A DNA stretch of 42,319 bases from Caulobacter vibrioides (GTDB lineage: Bacteria > Pseudomonadota > Alphaproteobacteria > Caulobacterales > Caulobacteraceae), in the NCBI GenBank assembly GCA_001449105.1, contig LNIY01000094.1:1-42319 (forward strand), written 5' to 3'. The translations under genes and the position numbers were made by a program. The notes beneath the pieces are model-generated. The model made no database searches. It was not told the origin of the DNA and was given only the letters and a program-made list of their open reading frames with translations. This document shows, piece after piece, positions 14,127 to 22,135 of this stretch (its first letter is position 1; each line of letters begins with the position of its first letter).

Positions 14127-15179
14127 TCAGCCTTCGAGGCGATAGCGGTTGTCGCTGTCGGGACAGACGCGGACGTAGCGGGTCTCGGTGCGGCCCTGGT
14201 ACTCGGTCGAGGCCGGCGCCAGACGGCACTTGCGCTCGCTGTAGCGGTTCCATTCCGAATAGCCGCCGGCCCGGTCGCGATAGTCGGCGCTTTCGCGGTA
14301 GGGCACGGTGTCCTCGTACGACCAGTACTGGCCGCGGGTGTCGCAGCGGGCCTTGGCGGCGGAGTTGCCGATGGCCGCGCCGACGCCGGCCCCGGCCAGG
14401 GCCCCCAGCACCGCGCCTTCGGTGCGGGCGTTGCGGGCGGCGACGTTGGAGCCGATCACCGCACCGGCCAGGGCGCCGATCACGCCGCCGGCGGTGGCGT
14501 TGCGCTTGGCGTCGTCACGGCAGGGGGCGGTATAGCCGCCCGACAGGCCAGAGCCGCCGGCATAGGCGGGCGCCGGCGGGCCGTCGTTCCAGCGGCCCGA
14601 TTCGTTAGGATAGCGCCGGTCGTAGGCGCCTCGGCCGTAGCGGCGGTCATAGTCGTCGCGGGCGCGTTGGTATTCGGCGCGGTCGGACTCCCACTGGCGG
14701 CGCTGGGCGTCGTAATCGCCAGCGTAGCGGTTGTCCTGGCCGCTGGTGTCGAAGCGACGGGCCTCGTCCGGATAGCGGCGGTCATAGGCGCCGCGGCCGT
14801 TGCGGGCGTCGTAGCGGTCTCGCGCGCGCTCGTAGGCGGCGCGATCGGCGTCGAACTGGCGCTGCTCGCCGTAATAGTCGTTGCTGGTCGGGTAGGCGGG
14901 CGTGCGCCAGCGGCGGGCCTCGTCCGGATAGCGCCGGTCATAGGCGCCCGAGCCGTAGCGGCGGTCGTAGTCGCTGCGGGCGCGCTCATAGGCGGTGCGG
15001 TCGGCGTCGTACTGGGCCTGGCGGCTGTCGTAGTCGGCCCGGCGGGCCTCGTAGGACGAGCGCTGCTCCTCGTAGGCGCGCAGCTGCTGCTGGTAGCCGG
15101 CGTCCTGGGCCAGCGCTGGCGCGGCCGTGCTGATGGCGACGGCGCCGGCCATCAGCCAAGCCATGCGGCGGGAAGTCAT
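14127..15179 (-). CDS. Exported protein with three Tyr/Arg/Asp-rich repeats and a glycine zipper
   Basis: A 350-residue protein: signal peptide 1-24 (cut after APALA), a coiled, charged stretch (AYEEQRSSYEARRADY), three repeat units starting at residues 58, 110 and 164 (period 52-54), a glycine zipper at ~229-275, then a cysteine-containing C-terminal domain with KCRLAP and RYVRVCPDSDNRY. Each repeat carries the pattern DRxxYxRARxxYDxRxGxGAYDRRYPxE. The zipper (GGVIGALAGAVIGSNVAARNA / TEGAVLGALAGAGVGAAIG) is the one seen in the next gene. Likely an envelope protein; the repeats are unassigned. MTSRR at 15179 is preferred because a signal peptide follows and GGAG precedes it. Confidence 0.78.
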   Translation of the reverse strand: MTSRRMAWLMAGAVAISTAAPALAQDAGYQQQLRAYEEQRSSYEARRADYDSRQAQYDADRTAYERARSDYDRRYGSGAYDRRYPDEARRWRTPAYPTSNDYYGEQRQFDADRAAYERARDRYDARNGRGAYDRRYPDEARRFDTSGQDNRYAGDYDAQRRQWESDRAEYQRARDDYDRRYGRGAYDRRYPNESGRWNDGPPAPAYAGGSGLSGGYTAPCRDDAKRNATAGGVIGALAGAVIGSNVAARNARTEGAVLGALAGAGVGAAIGNSAAKARCDTRGQYWSYEDTVPYRESADYRDRAGGYSEWNRYSERKCRLAPASTEYQGRTETRYVRVCPDSDNRYRLEG

Positions 15180-15190
15180 GGGGAAGTCTC

Positions 15191-15238
15191 CGTTCCGACG
15201 AACGGACCGACGTCCCGCCCCACAAGACGTCCGGTCCG
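15191..15238. promoter_or_regulatory. Foldable leader before the repeat-containing zipper gene
   Basis: Two hairpins lie in the 122-base gap upstream of the start at 15179: CGTTC/GAACG (15191-15204), and an imperfect pair CGGACCGACGTC (15203-15214) with GACGTCCGGTCCG (15226-15238), one base out of register. They could shape the 5' leader of the mRNA. No function can be assigned. Confidence 0.35.
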
Positions 15239-15301
15239 GGTTCAAAGTCCCTGCGGCGGAATAAGTCGCGGCGAAGGCCAAGGTTCCCGGAAAGGCGCGT
15301 A

Positions 15302-15679
15302 TCAATCGTTCAGCCAGGTGACCGCGAAGCGGTCTCCCGTCCACACCGCGACAGCCAGCGAGGCTTCCTCGGTCCCGAACGACAGGGTGGGGGCCTTCAG
15401 TTCGACCTGGCGCGGCTCGTCGGCGGCGCAGGGCGCGCCTACGTCCTTGGCGCAGGTTGTGGGGTAGGTCCCAGGCGGCTGGGCGGCGATGAAGAAGTTG
15501 CCGGCGTCGGCCACCAGCGTCACGGTCTGCGGCTTGCCGGGCTCGGCGCCGCGCTCGACCACCAGCACGTGGGCCCCGCCGCGCGGCTCCAGCCGGGCCT
15601 GGTCGGCCTTGCCGTCTCCGTCGAAATCCCCGGCCAGCGAGGGCAGGGCGGCGGCGAGGGCGAACAGCAGGGCTGACAT
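15302..15679 (-). CDS. Small secreted protein with a calcium-type DxDxDG loop
   Basis: A 125-residue protein with a short hydrophobic leader (MSALLFALAAALPSLA) followed at once by GDFDGDGKADQARL, the calcium-binding loop found in FG-GAP/VCBS and dockerin-like repeats. The rest is beta-rich (AHVLVVERG, TVTLVADAGNFFIAAQPPGTYPTTC) and ends SLAVAVWTGDRFAVTWLND. It is the kind of one-repeat secreted protein common in this group; no function is known. It is the same strand as vapC upstream and the zipper gene downstream. Confidence 0.7.
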   Translation of the reverse strand: MSALLFALAAALPSLAGDFDGDGKADQARLEPRGGAHVLVVERGAEPGKPQTVTLVADAGNFFIAAQPPGTYPTTCAKDVGAPCAADEPRQVELKAPTLSFGTEEASLAVAVWTGDRFAVTWLND

Positions 15680-15731
15680 GGCGGGATGCTCCGAGGACTG
15701 CAGCCGGAGGTTGGCGTGGGACGCTTCGGCG

Positions 15732-16136
15732 TCAAGCCTCTTTCAACCCAGACCTCAGGTCGGTGCTCGCGAAGTCCTCGCCCTTGTAGAGCAGCGCGCC
15801 GCCGCCATGGGTCGTGGCCAGGGCGTAGGCGAAGCAGTCGCCGAGGTTCAGCTTGGCGGGTGTATGGCGGCCGAAACGAACGAAGGCCTCGATAGCGAGC
15901 CGAGTCTGTTCGGCGTCAGCTGGATGGATCTCGATCCGCAGCGCCTGAAGGAGGTGCTCGGCTTCCCGCCGTCCGGTCTCGCCCCTGGAGACCTCGGCCT
16001 TGGCCAACACTTCCCAGTAGTTGACGGCCGACATCACGCGGCCGTTCCGTTCAGAATGAAGTCTGGCGGCGAACGCGGCGGCCTCCGGCTCGCCTAGCAG
16101 CATGGCGACGATCGCGGAGGCGTCGACGACGATCAA
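15732..16136 (-). CDS. vapC: VapC-type PIN-domain toxin ribonuclease
   Basis: A 134-residue PIN-domain RNase, the toxin of a type II toxin-antitoxin pair. The acidic residues that bind Mg2+ are visible: Asp in IVVDASAI near the start, Glu in NYWEVLAKAE, Asp in LNLGDCFAYALA and Asp in LYKGEDFASTDL. VapC toxins cut RNA, often tRNA or rRNA. The start is a TTG at 16134-16136 that overlaps the TGA of vapB in TTGA, so translation should be coupled and weak relative to the antitoxin. Confidence 0.88.
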   Translation of the reverse strand: MIVVDASAIVAMLLGEPEAAAFAARLHSERNGRVMSAVNYWEVLAKAEVSRGETGRREAEHLLQALRIEIHPADAEQTRLAIEAFVRFGRHTPAKLNLGDCFAYALATTHGGGALLYKGEDFASTDLRSGLKEA

Positions 16137-16399
16137 CGCGGCAGGCCGTCGGCGTCGTAGAAATCGGCGTCGGGCGGCATGGGCGCTCGTTCAGGGAGGG
16201 CTCGGAAACGGGCCGCTATTCGGGCGACCTCGTCGAGATCCACCAAGGGCGCGGCCGTTTTGTTCGTCCGATCCCGCTCCAGTATCTCAAGCACCGCCGC
16301 GTCGATCGCCTCCGACAGGCTGCCGCCGCGCAGGCGCGCCAGTTCGCGGACATGATCCGCGACCTGGGTTTCGATCTCGATGGTCTCGACCTTGGTCAT
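16133..16399 (-). CDS. vapB: VapB-type antitoxin
   Basis: An 88-residue antitoxin of the Rv0623-like transcription-factor type. The N-terminal half is a ribbon-helix-helix (VETIEIETQVADHVRELARLRG then SLSEAIDAAVLEILER), which would bind the operon promoter. The acidic C-terminal tail (PPDADFYDADGLPR) would occupy the VapC active site. The start ATG 16399 is chosen; an ATG at 16414 (MFPTAM) is also possible and neither has a clear ribosome site. It begins 35 bases after the ubiG stop on the same strand, so it may be read through from ubiG. Confidence 0.82.
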   Translation of the reverse strand: MTKVETIEIETQVADHVRELARLRGGSLSEAIDAAVLEILERDRTNKTAAPLVDLDEVARIAARFRALPERAPMPPDADFYDADGLPR

Positions 16400-16434
16400 C
16401 GCGGTCGGAAACATACCGCGGACCGTGTTCGCCG

Positions 16435-17211
16435 TCACGCCGCCGGCTTGGTGACCGTCATCATGTAGTTGATGTCGACGTCGGTGGAGCGGCTCCAGCG
16501 TCCGGTCAGCGGATTGTAGGCCACGCCGAATGGGCCGTGCATCTGAACCGGTTCGCCGGCCAGGAAGGCGCGCAGTTCCTCGGGCTTCAGGAACTGCTTC
16601 CACTCGTGGGTGCCGGGCGGCACCCAGCGCAGCACGTACTCGGCGCCGATCTTGGCCAGGGCCAGGGCTTTCAGCGTGCGGTTCAGGGTGGCGACGATCA
16701 TCAGGCCGCCGGGCTTGAGCAGCTGCGAGCAGGTGCGCAGGAAGGCGCCCGGATCGGCCACGTGCTCGATGACCTCCATGGTCAGCACCACGTCGAAGGG
16801 CCCCGCGCCCTCGGCCAGCAGCTGCTCGGCGGTGGCGGGACGATAGCCGATCGACAGGCCCTGCTCGGCGGCGTGGGCGGCGGCGGTCTTGATGTTGTTT
16901 TCCGAGGCGTCGATGGCGGTGACGGAAAAGCCCAGGCGCGCCATCGGTTCGCTCAGCAGCCCGCCGCCGCAGCCGATGTCGATCAGGGACAGGCCCTCGA
17001 ACGGCGCGCGGTCGTTGCCGTCGCGGCCGAAGCGCTCGAGCGCCTGCTCCCGAATGAAGGCCAGCCGGCAGGGGTTGAACACGTGCAGCGGCGCGAACTT
17101 ACCCTTGGGGTCCCACCACTCGGCGGCGATGGCCGAGAACCGCGCCACGTCGGCGGGGTCGATGCTCCAGTTGGGCGTGCTTCCTGCGGTGTCGGGGGCG
17201 GCGCTGGTCAT
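16435..17211 (-). CDS. ubiG: UbiG, ubiquinone O-methyltransferase
   Basis: A 258-residue SAM-dependent O-methyltransferase that carries out both O-methylations of ubiquinone synthesis. Motif I is [19 protein letters not shown] (residues ~76-94), followed by [11 protein letters not shown], the acidic post-motif [15 protein letters not shown], and the UbiG signatures [19 protein letters not shown] and [12 protein letters not shown]. Length and ends agree with the family. It is divergent from lysC, with a 171-base region between them. Confidence 0.95.
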   Translation of the reverse strand: MTSAAPDTAGSTPNWSIDPADVARFSAIAAEWWDPKGKFAPLHVFNPCRLAFIREQALERFGRDGNDRAPFEGLSLIDIGCGGGLLSEPMARLGFSVTAIDASENNIKTAAAHAAEQGLSIGYRPATAEQLLAEGAGPFDVVLTMEVIEHVADPGAFLRTCSQLLKPGGLMIVATLNRTLKALALAKIGAEYVLRWVPPGTHEWKQFLKPEELRAFLAGEPVQMHGPFGVAYNPLTGRWSRSTDVDINYMMTVTKPAA

Positions 17212-17275
17212 GGGCGGTATCTAGCACGGCCAAATTTTCGCGCCATGCTGCGAGAAAAAAGACACATCCGCGACA

Positions 17276-17302
17276 TTGCCGTTGCGCCAAGGCCCCGCTA
17301 GA
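17276..17302 (+). promoter_or_regulatory. Putative housekeeping promoter of lysC
   Basis: TTGCCG (17276-17281) and GCTAGA (17297-17302) with a 15-base spacer match the Caulobacter sigma-73 type (TTGaCg / GCtAnA). It lies about 80 bases before the lysC start. I see no lysine riboswitch in the leader. Confidence 0.45.
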
Positions 17303-17382
17303 AGGCGCGGGCTTGCGCGGAGGGACGGGTTCCGGCCGCGACGGCGCAAGAAAAAACCGCTTTGGTTCGAGGATTTAGAGAC

Positions 17383-18630
17383 GTGTCACGTCTGGTGATG
17401 AAGTTCGGCGGCACCTCGGTGGCCGACCTGGAGCGCATCCGCCGGGTGGCGCGCCTGGTCGCCGCGGAAGTCGCCACGGGCAAGCAGGTCGCCGTCGTCG
17501 TTTCCGCCATGTCGGGCAAGACCAACGAGCTGGTCGCCTGGACGGACGGAGCCGGCCGCGCCGCCGCTGGCCTGCGGGAGTCTGACGACGAGTACGACGC
17601 CGTCGTGGCGTCGGGCGAGCAGGTGACCGCCGGCCTGCTGGCCATGACCCTGCGCAACATGGGCCACAAGGCCCGCTCGTTCCTGGGCTGGCAGGTGCCG
17701 ATCATCACCGACGAGGCCCATGGCCGCGCGCGGATCGAGGAGATCCCGCCGGAGAACCTCGAGGCCTGCTTCGCGGACGGCGAGATCGCCGTGATCGCCG
17801 GCTTCCAGGGCGTGACGCCCAAGCAGCGCATCACCACGCTGGGCCGTGGCGGGTCGGACACCAGCGCCGTGGCCATCGCCGCCGCGGTGAAGGGCGCCTG
17901 CGACATCTACACCGACGTGGACGGGGTCTACACCACCGACCCGCGGATCGAGAGCAAGGCCAAGCGCCTGGCCAAGATCAGCTACGAAGAGATGCTGGAA
18001 ATGGCCTCGCTGGGGGCCAAGGTGCTGCAGACCCGTTCGGTCGAGATGGCCATGGCCCATCGCGTGCCGGTGCGGGTGCTGTCGAGTTTCGTCGAGCCGG
18101 GCGAAGCCCCGGGCCAAGGTACGATCGTCTGCGACGAGGAAGAAATCATGGAAAAGCGCATCGTCTCGGGCGTCGCCTACAGCCGCGACGAAGCCAAGAT
18201 CACCCTGCTGGGCCTGCCCGACCATCCGGGCGTGTCCTCGCAGATCTTCGGCCGCCTGGCCGACGCCAACGTCAATGTCGACATGATCGTGCAGTCGCGC
18301 GCGCGCAGCGCCGACACCGCCAACATGGAGTTCACCGTCGGCAAGCGTGACGCCACGCGCGCCGTCGAGATCGTCCGCGCCGCCCAGGCCGAGATCGGTT
18401 TCGAGGACGTCGCCGTCAACGAGGACGTGGCCAAGGTGTCGGTGATCGGCGTGGGCATGCGTTCGCACGCCGGCGTCGCCCAGTCGATGTTCGCGGCCCT
18501 GGCCGAGAAGAACATCAACATCCAAGTCATCTCGACCTCGGAGATCAAGATCTCGGTCCTGATCGACGCGGCCTACACCGAGCTGGCCGTTCGCGCCCTG
18601 CACGCCGTGTACGGCCTGGACCAGCTGTAG
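17383..18630 (+). CDS. lysC: Aspartate kinase
   Basis: Aspartokinase phosphorylates aspartate, the first step toward lysine, threonine, methionine and diaminopimelate for the cell wall. 415 residues from the GTG at 17383 (SRLVMKFGGTSVADLERI); a TTG at 17362 is an alternative. The kinase core shows KFGGTS, VVVSAMSGKTNEL, GRGGSDTSAVA and DVDGVYTTDPRI. Two ACT domains follow from ~265 (ITLLGLPDHPGVSSQIF, VSVIGVGMRSHAGVAQSMF) and would allow feedback inhibition by lysine and/or threonine. A hairpin follows the stop. In the monofunctional ACT-containing class, as usual for alphaproteobacteria. Confidence 0.96.
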   Translation: MSRLVMKFGGTSVADLERIRRVARLVAAEVATGKQVAVVVSAMSGKTNELVAWTDGAGRAAAGLRESDDEYDAVVASGEQVTAGLLAMTLRNMGHKARSFLGWQVPIITDEAHGRARIEEIPPENLEACFADGEIAVIAGFQGVTPKQRITTLGRGGSDTSAVAIAAAVKGACDIYTDVDGVYTTDPRIESKAKRLAKISYEEMLEMASLGAKVLQTRSVEMAMAHRVPVRVLSSFVEPGEAPGQGTIVCDEEEIMEKRIVSGVAYSRDEAKITLLGLPDHPGVSSQIFGRLADANVNVDMIVQSRARSADTANMEFTVGKRDATRAVEIVRAAQAEIGFEDVAVNEDVAKVSVIGVGMRSHAGVAQSMFAALAEKNINIQVISTSEIKISVLIDAAYTELAVRALHAVYGLDQL

Positions 18631-18637
18631 GCTCGAC

Positions 18638-18669
18638 ATCCCCTCGCTTCCGCCAGGAGGCGAGGGGAT
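18638..18669 (+). terminator. Hairpin after lysC
   Basis: ATCCCCTCGC (18638-18647) pairs exactly with GCGAGGGGAT (18660-18669), starting 8 bases past the stop. There is no T run. Confidence 0.6.
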
Positions 18670-18729
18670 CGCCGTTGCCTAAACGTCGTGCTCTGACGTT
18701 ATGAAGGCGCACCAGCCTTCGAGAGTCCC

Positions 18730-19194
18730 ATGTCCGACGTCTTCAAGTTCGATCCCGCCGCCAAGACCGTCACCTTCCACGGCGACGCCGGCCTCGAGCT
18801 GCTCTACGACCTTCTGCTGCGCGCCAAGTTCGGCGACGGCTACGAGAAGCCGCTGCTGATCAGCCCGTGGCTGGCGGCGCTGCTGCGCCAGCTTGATCAG
18901 GCCCTGCCGGACGACGGCCAGTGGTTTCCGGAAAAGCCCGGCCAGCCGATCTTCGACACCGACGACCTCCTGGCCATGGGCGACGCCGTGATCGAGGAAG
19001 GCCACACCGTCGGCTGGTGGACCATGACCGAGCCGGAAAAGCGCGACTACCTGCGCAACGTGGTCGCCGCACCGCACCCTCTGACCGATCTGCAGGTCGA
19101 GTTCATCGAGAGCGACATCGACGCCGCCCTGGAGCAGGCCCGTCGCCTGGTGATGGACGCCGAGGAGCCGCTGGCCCTGCCGGGGCACGGCTGA
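18730..19194 (+). CDS. Cytoplasmic protein of unknown function
   Basis: A 154-residue acidic protein that I do not recognise. It has no signal peptide or membrane helix. Visible parts: FKFDPAAKTVTFHGDAGLELLYDLLL, a Trp-rich middle (SPWLAALLRQ, GQWFPEKPG, HTVGWWTMTEPEKRDYL) and a C-terminal helix (DIDAALEQARRLVMDAEE). The codon use and the clean start make it a real gene. It lies 18 bases before the AraC regulator gene on the same strand and may be co-transcribed with it. Confidence 0.7.
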   Translation: MSDVFKFDPAAKTVTFHGDAGLELLYDLLLRAKFGDGYEKPLLISPWLAALLRQLDQALPDDGQWFPEKPGQPIFDTDDLLAMGDAVIEEGHTVGWWTMTEPEKRDYLRNVVAAPHPLTDLQVEFIESDIDAALEQARRLVMDAEEPLALPGHG

Positions 19195-19212
19195 GTTCGC
19201 TATAGTGAGGTC

Positions 19213-19950
19213 ATGGGCCACGACCTGACCGCCCCTGCAGAGCTGTCCTTCCGCCGCTACAGCGTCGAAGCGATTTCGCACGCCCACGACTTCGACCAGA
19301 TCGTGCTGCCGCGCCGCGGCGTGCTGGAGATCGAGATCGACGGCAAGGGCGGCCGGGTCGATCCGGGCAGCGCCGCGGTGATCCCGCCGGGCGCGCGCCA
19401 CGTCTGCGCCGCCGACGGCGAGAACCTGTTCGTGGTGGCCGACATCGGCGCCTCCCTGATGGCCCCGTTCGAACGCCTGCGCGAAAAGCCGTTCGCCAGC
19501 GTCACCAGCCCGGTGCGGGGCCTGCTGTCGTTCCTGTCGGGCGAAGCGCCGGGCGGGATCGACGACGGCGTCGCGGGCCTGTGGACGCCGCTGCTGCTGC
19601 GCGGCCTGTCGAGCGGCCCGATCGCCGTCGATCCGCGCCTGGCCCGCGCGGCGGCGATGATCGAGACCCTCTACCACCAGCCGCTGACCGTCCGCGACCT
19701 GGCCGCCGAGGCCGGCATGAGCCAGAGCCGCTTCTTCGACCGCTTCGCCGCCGCCTATGGCTCGACCCCGCATGCGGCCCTGAGCGATGCGAGGCTGCGC
19801 GCCGCCCAGCAGTTGCTGGACGATCCGACCCTTTCGGTCGCCGAAATCGCCGCCCGCACCGGCCACGGCGACCAGAGCACGCTGACGCGCCGCATGAAGG
19901 CCGTCCTGGGCGTCACGCCCGCGGCCTGGCGCAAGGGGCGGCAGCGCTAG
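19213..19950 (+). CDS. AraC-family transcriptional regulator with cupin sensor
   Basis: A 245-residue regulator. The N-terminal part (~15-90) is a cupin (HAHDFDQIVLPRRGVLEIEIDG, VIPPGARHVCAADGENLFVV) that would bind a small molecule. The C-terminal ~100 residues hold two helix-turn-helices: LTVRDLAAEAGMSQSRFFDRFAAAYG and LSVAEIAARTGHGDQSTLTRRMKAVLG, ending with the AraC signature GVTPAAWRKG. The effector is unknown. Its TAG stop shares CTAG with the stop of the convergent membrane protein gene. The EamA transporter at 20354 is a plausible but unproved target. Confidence 0.9.
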   Translation: MGHDLTAPAELSFRRYSVEAISHAHDFDQIVLPRRGVLEIEIDGKGGRVDPGSAAVIPPGARHVCAADGENLFVVADIGASLMAPFERLREKPFASVTSPVRGLLSFLSGEAPGGIDDGVAGLWTPLLLRGLSSGPIAVDPRLARAAAMIETLYHQPLTVRDLAAEAGMSQSRFFDRFAAAYGSTPHAALSDARLRAAQQLLDDPTLSVAEIAARTGHGDQSTLTRRMKAVLGVTPAAWRKGRQR

Positions 19951-20222
19951 CGGCGACGATAGCTGTCGCGCAGCAAGCGCATGCCCTGCCGCAGGACAGC
20001 CAGGCTGGGCACGACCAAGGCCAGTGCGATAAGGGAGTCCCGGCTGGCGCCGCTCTCCAAGATCGTGGTCCGGTCGGCGCCGCCCGAAGCCCAGATCCAC
20101 AGCAGGCGCAGGCCGGCGAAGAGGCAGGTCGCGGGCAGGAAGGCGCCGAGCGCCGCCAGCATCACCCCGTTCAACCGCGCGGCCCAGACCTGGTCGGCGC
20201 TCGGTTTGGCGGTGTCGGTCAT
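19947..20222 (-). CDS. Small two-helix membrane protein of unknown function
   Basis: A 91-residue inner-membrane protein with two hydrophobic segments (NGVMLAALGAFLPATCLFAGLRLLWIW and SLIALALVVPSLAVLRQGMRLL) and a basic C terminus (RDSYRRR). The start ATG 20222 has AGAGGC upstream; the frame is open to 20318 but the longer form lacks a ribosome site. It overlaps the AraC gene by four bases, tail to tail. No family recognised. Confidence 0.6.
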   Translation of the reverse strand: MTDTAKPSADQVWAARLNGVMLAALGAFLPATCLFAGLRLLWIWASGGADRTTILESGASRDSLIALALVVPSLAVLRQGMRLLRDSYRRR

Positions 20223-20353
20223 GCTGCCTCTTGATGATGTGCGGTGCAGCTTAGCTCGTATCGCCGATCGATCAATGTTCGCGAGAGCTCGCGCCCGATC
20301 TTCGGAAGTTTTCGCCAAAGCCAGGGCTTCGCGCGCCTGCTAGGTCCGGGCTC

Positions 20354-21316
20354 ATGATCAGTCCTCGGAACCTCCTGCTCGGTCTCGTCTACGGTCTTTG
20401 CGCCGGCGCGCTGTGGGGCGGGGTGTTCCTGGCGCCGAAGCTGCTGGACGCCTTCACGCCGCTGCAGATGACCGCCGGGCGCTACATCGCCTACGGCCTG
20501 GCCGCCGCCGTGCTGCTGGCCCCGACCTGGAAGTCGGTGATGGCGCGGATGGACGGCCGCGACTGGCGCGACCTGGCGGCGCTGAGCCTGCTGGGCAACC
20601 TCGTCTACTATGTGGGCCTGGCGGTGGCGGTGCAGACGGCGGGCGTGGCCCTGGCCTCGCTGATCATCGGCCTCCTGCCGGTGACCATCACCCTGGCCGG
20701 CGCGCGCAAGGGGGAGGGCACGTCCTTGAAGTCGCTGGCCGGGCCGCTGGCCCTGATCGTCGCTGGCGGCGTCTGTATCAACGTGGCGGTGTTCACCGCG
20801 CCGTCGGGCGCGCCGGTCGGCAAGCTGATCCTGGGGGTGCTGGGCGCGACCCTGGCGCTTGCGGTGTGGACCGCCTACGCCGTCTGGAACGCCCGGCGCC
20901 TGGCCGCCACGCCCAAGTTCAACAGCCACGAGTGGTCGCTGCTGACGGGCCTGGCCACGGGCCTGCTGTCGCTGGCGCTGGTGGTGCCGGCCTTCATGCT
21001 CGGCGGCAAAAGCCATCCGCCGGCCGCCTGGACCTGGTTCTGGATGGTCAGCTTCGCCGTCGCCATCGGGGCTTCGGTGATCGGCAACGGCCTGTGGAAC
21101 GCCGCCAGCCGGGTGCTGCCGCTGAGCCTGTCTGGCCAGCTGATCGTGTTCGAGACCCTGTTCGCCCTGCTGTATGGCTTCCTGCACGAGGGCCGGTGGC
21201 CGCACCTGCTGGAGGGCGCGGCGATCGTGCTGATGCTGGCCGGCGTGATCTGGTCGGTGCGGCTGCATCGGCCGGGGGCGCAGGCGGCGGTCGAGGCGGA
21301 GACTTCTCACCCGTAA
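20354..21316 (+). CDS. EamA-family (DMT superfamily) transporter
   Basis: A 320-residue inner-membrane transporter with about ten helices in two EamA halves (GLCAGALWGGVFLAPKLLDAFTPLQMTAGRYIAYGLAAAVLL; second half from LALAVWTAYAVWNARR). It is not a close copy of the one at 2591-3487. Substrate is unknown; DMT exporters handle amino acids and small metabolites. The TAA stop lies inside the left arm of a 32-bp perfect inverted repeat, so the repeat supplies the end of the gene. Confidence 0.86.
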   Translation: MISPRNLLLGLVYGLCAGALWGGVFLAPKLLDAFTPLQMTAGRYIAYGLAAAVLLAPTWKSVMARMDGRDWRDLAALSLLGNLVYYVGLAVAVQTAGVALASLIIGLLPVTITLAGARKGEGTSLKSLAGPLALIVAGGVCINVAVFTAPSGAPVGKLILGVLGATLALAVWTAYAVWNARRLAATPKFNSHEWSLLTGLATGLLSLALVVPAFMLGGKSHPPAAWTWFWMVSFAVAIGASVIGNGLWNAASRVLPLSLSGQLIVFETLFALLYGFLHEGRWPHLLEGAAIVLMLAGVIWSVRLHRPGAQAAVEAETSHP

Positions 21317-21410
21317 AATCCCCGCGAAAGCGGGGACCCAGGCTTTTTCTGCATCCCGCCACGCTCGACGATAAAACTCCTGGGTCCCCGCTTTCGCGGG
21401 GATTTTACGG
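21311..21410. repeat. 32-bp perfect inverted repeat element
   Basis: Bases 21311-21342 and 21379-21410 are exact inverted copies, each beginning or ending with CCGTAAAATCCCCGC and containing the inner palindrome CCCCGCGAAAGCGGGG. A 36-base AT-richer spacer separates them. It is a mobile-like or REP-type palindromic element between the EamA and glycine-zipper genes, and a short related palindrome lies at ~2490-2506. It also looks able to stop transcription in both directions. Confidence 0.9.
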
Positions 21411-21547
21411 AAGGGGGAGAGCCTCAAAAACCTGACGCGAACATGAACGGGGGCGTTCAGACTGGGTTCAAACGGCAAGGCTCATAAAGGCCATCAACAG
21501 CGCCGCCCTCGGGATTGGCGACGCTTCTGGAACAAGGAGCAAATGCC

Positions 21548-21955
21548 ATGAAGACCTTCGGTAAGTTCAGCAAGATCGCCATCAGCACCGCCATCGCCGG
21601 CGCTCTGGTCCTGCCCGCCTCGGCCGCCTTCGCCGGCGATCGCGGCAAGAGCAACAAGACCGAACGCGCGATCCTGGGCGCTGTCCTGGGCGGCGCGGCC
21701 GGCGCCATGCTGGGCGACGGCGACGGCGGCGCGATCGCGGTCGGCGCCCTGGCCGGCGGCGCCATCGGCGCGGCCACCGCCACCGACAAGCGTCATCACC
21801 GCTACAGCAGCCGCTACGACAACCGTCGCCCGTACTACAGCGACAACCGCTACGGCTATGACCGCTACGACCGTCGCGACGATCGTCGGGATGGGCGCCG
21901 CTACCAGGGCGATCGCTACAACACCGGCTACGACTACTACGGTCAGCGCCGCTAA
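21548..21955 (+). CDS. Glycine-zipper exported protein with Tyr/Arg/Asp-rich tail
   Basis: A 135-residue protein: signal peptide (KIAISTAIAGALVLPASAAFA, cut before GDRG), glycine zipper ERAILGAVLGGAAGAMLGDGDG then GALAGGAIGAATA, and a C-terminal tail rich in Tyr, Arg and Asp (YSSRYDNRRPYYSDNRYGYDRYDRR). The start ATG at 21548 is set by AAGGAG 9 bases before it. Domain order and tail composition resemble the 14127-15179 protein in reverse order, and both are probably envelope proteins. A strong terminator follows. Confidence 0.8.
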   Translation: MKTFGKFSKIAISTAIAGALVLPASAAFAGDRGKSNKTERAILGAVLGGAAGAMLGDGDGGAIAVGALAGGAIGAATATDKRHHRYSSRYDNRRPYYSDNRYGYDRYDRRDDRRDGRRYQGDRYNTGYDYYGQRR

Positions 21956-21980
21956 GCGGATCGCCGCCAAGCTAGGCAAT

Positions 21981-22013
21981 GCGCCGCCCCTTCCCGGAGG
22001 GGCGGCGTTTTTT
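21981..22013 (+). terminator. Strong Rho-independent terminator
   Basis: CGCCGCCCC (21982-21990) pairs with GGGGCGGCG (21999-22007) and is followed by six T residues (22008-22013). It ends the glycine-zipper transcript before ptsP. Confidence 0.88.
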
Positions 22014-22135
22014 GCGCCCTTAGGTAAAGGAAAACCGTGCTCGCGCACTGTGCGGCGCGCGAAATCTGCTATAGCGCCCATGACAGGACGACGTGCTTCG
22101 ACGCGTCGGAACCAAGGGAGCGCACGACAGGCGAC

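Noticed and set aside
17212..17382. Lysine riboswitch before lysC
   Set aside because: The leader is too short after the likely promoter and lacks any recognisable riboswitch core.
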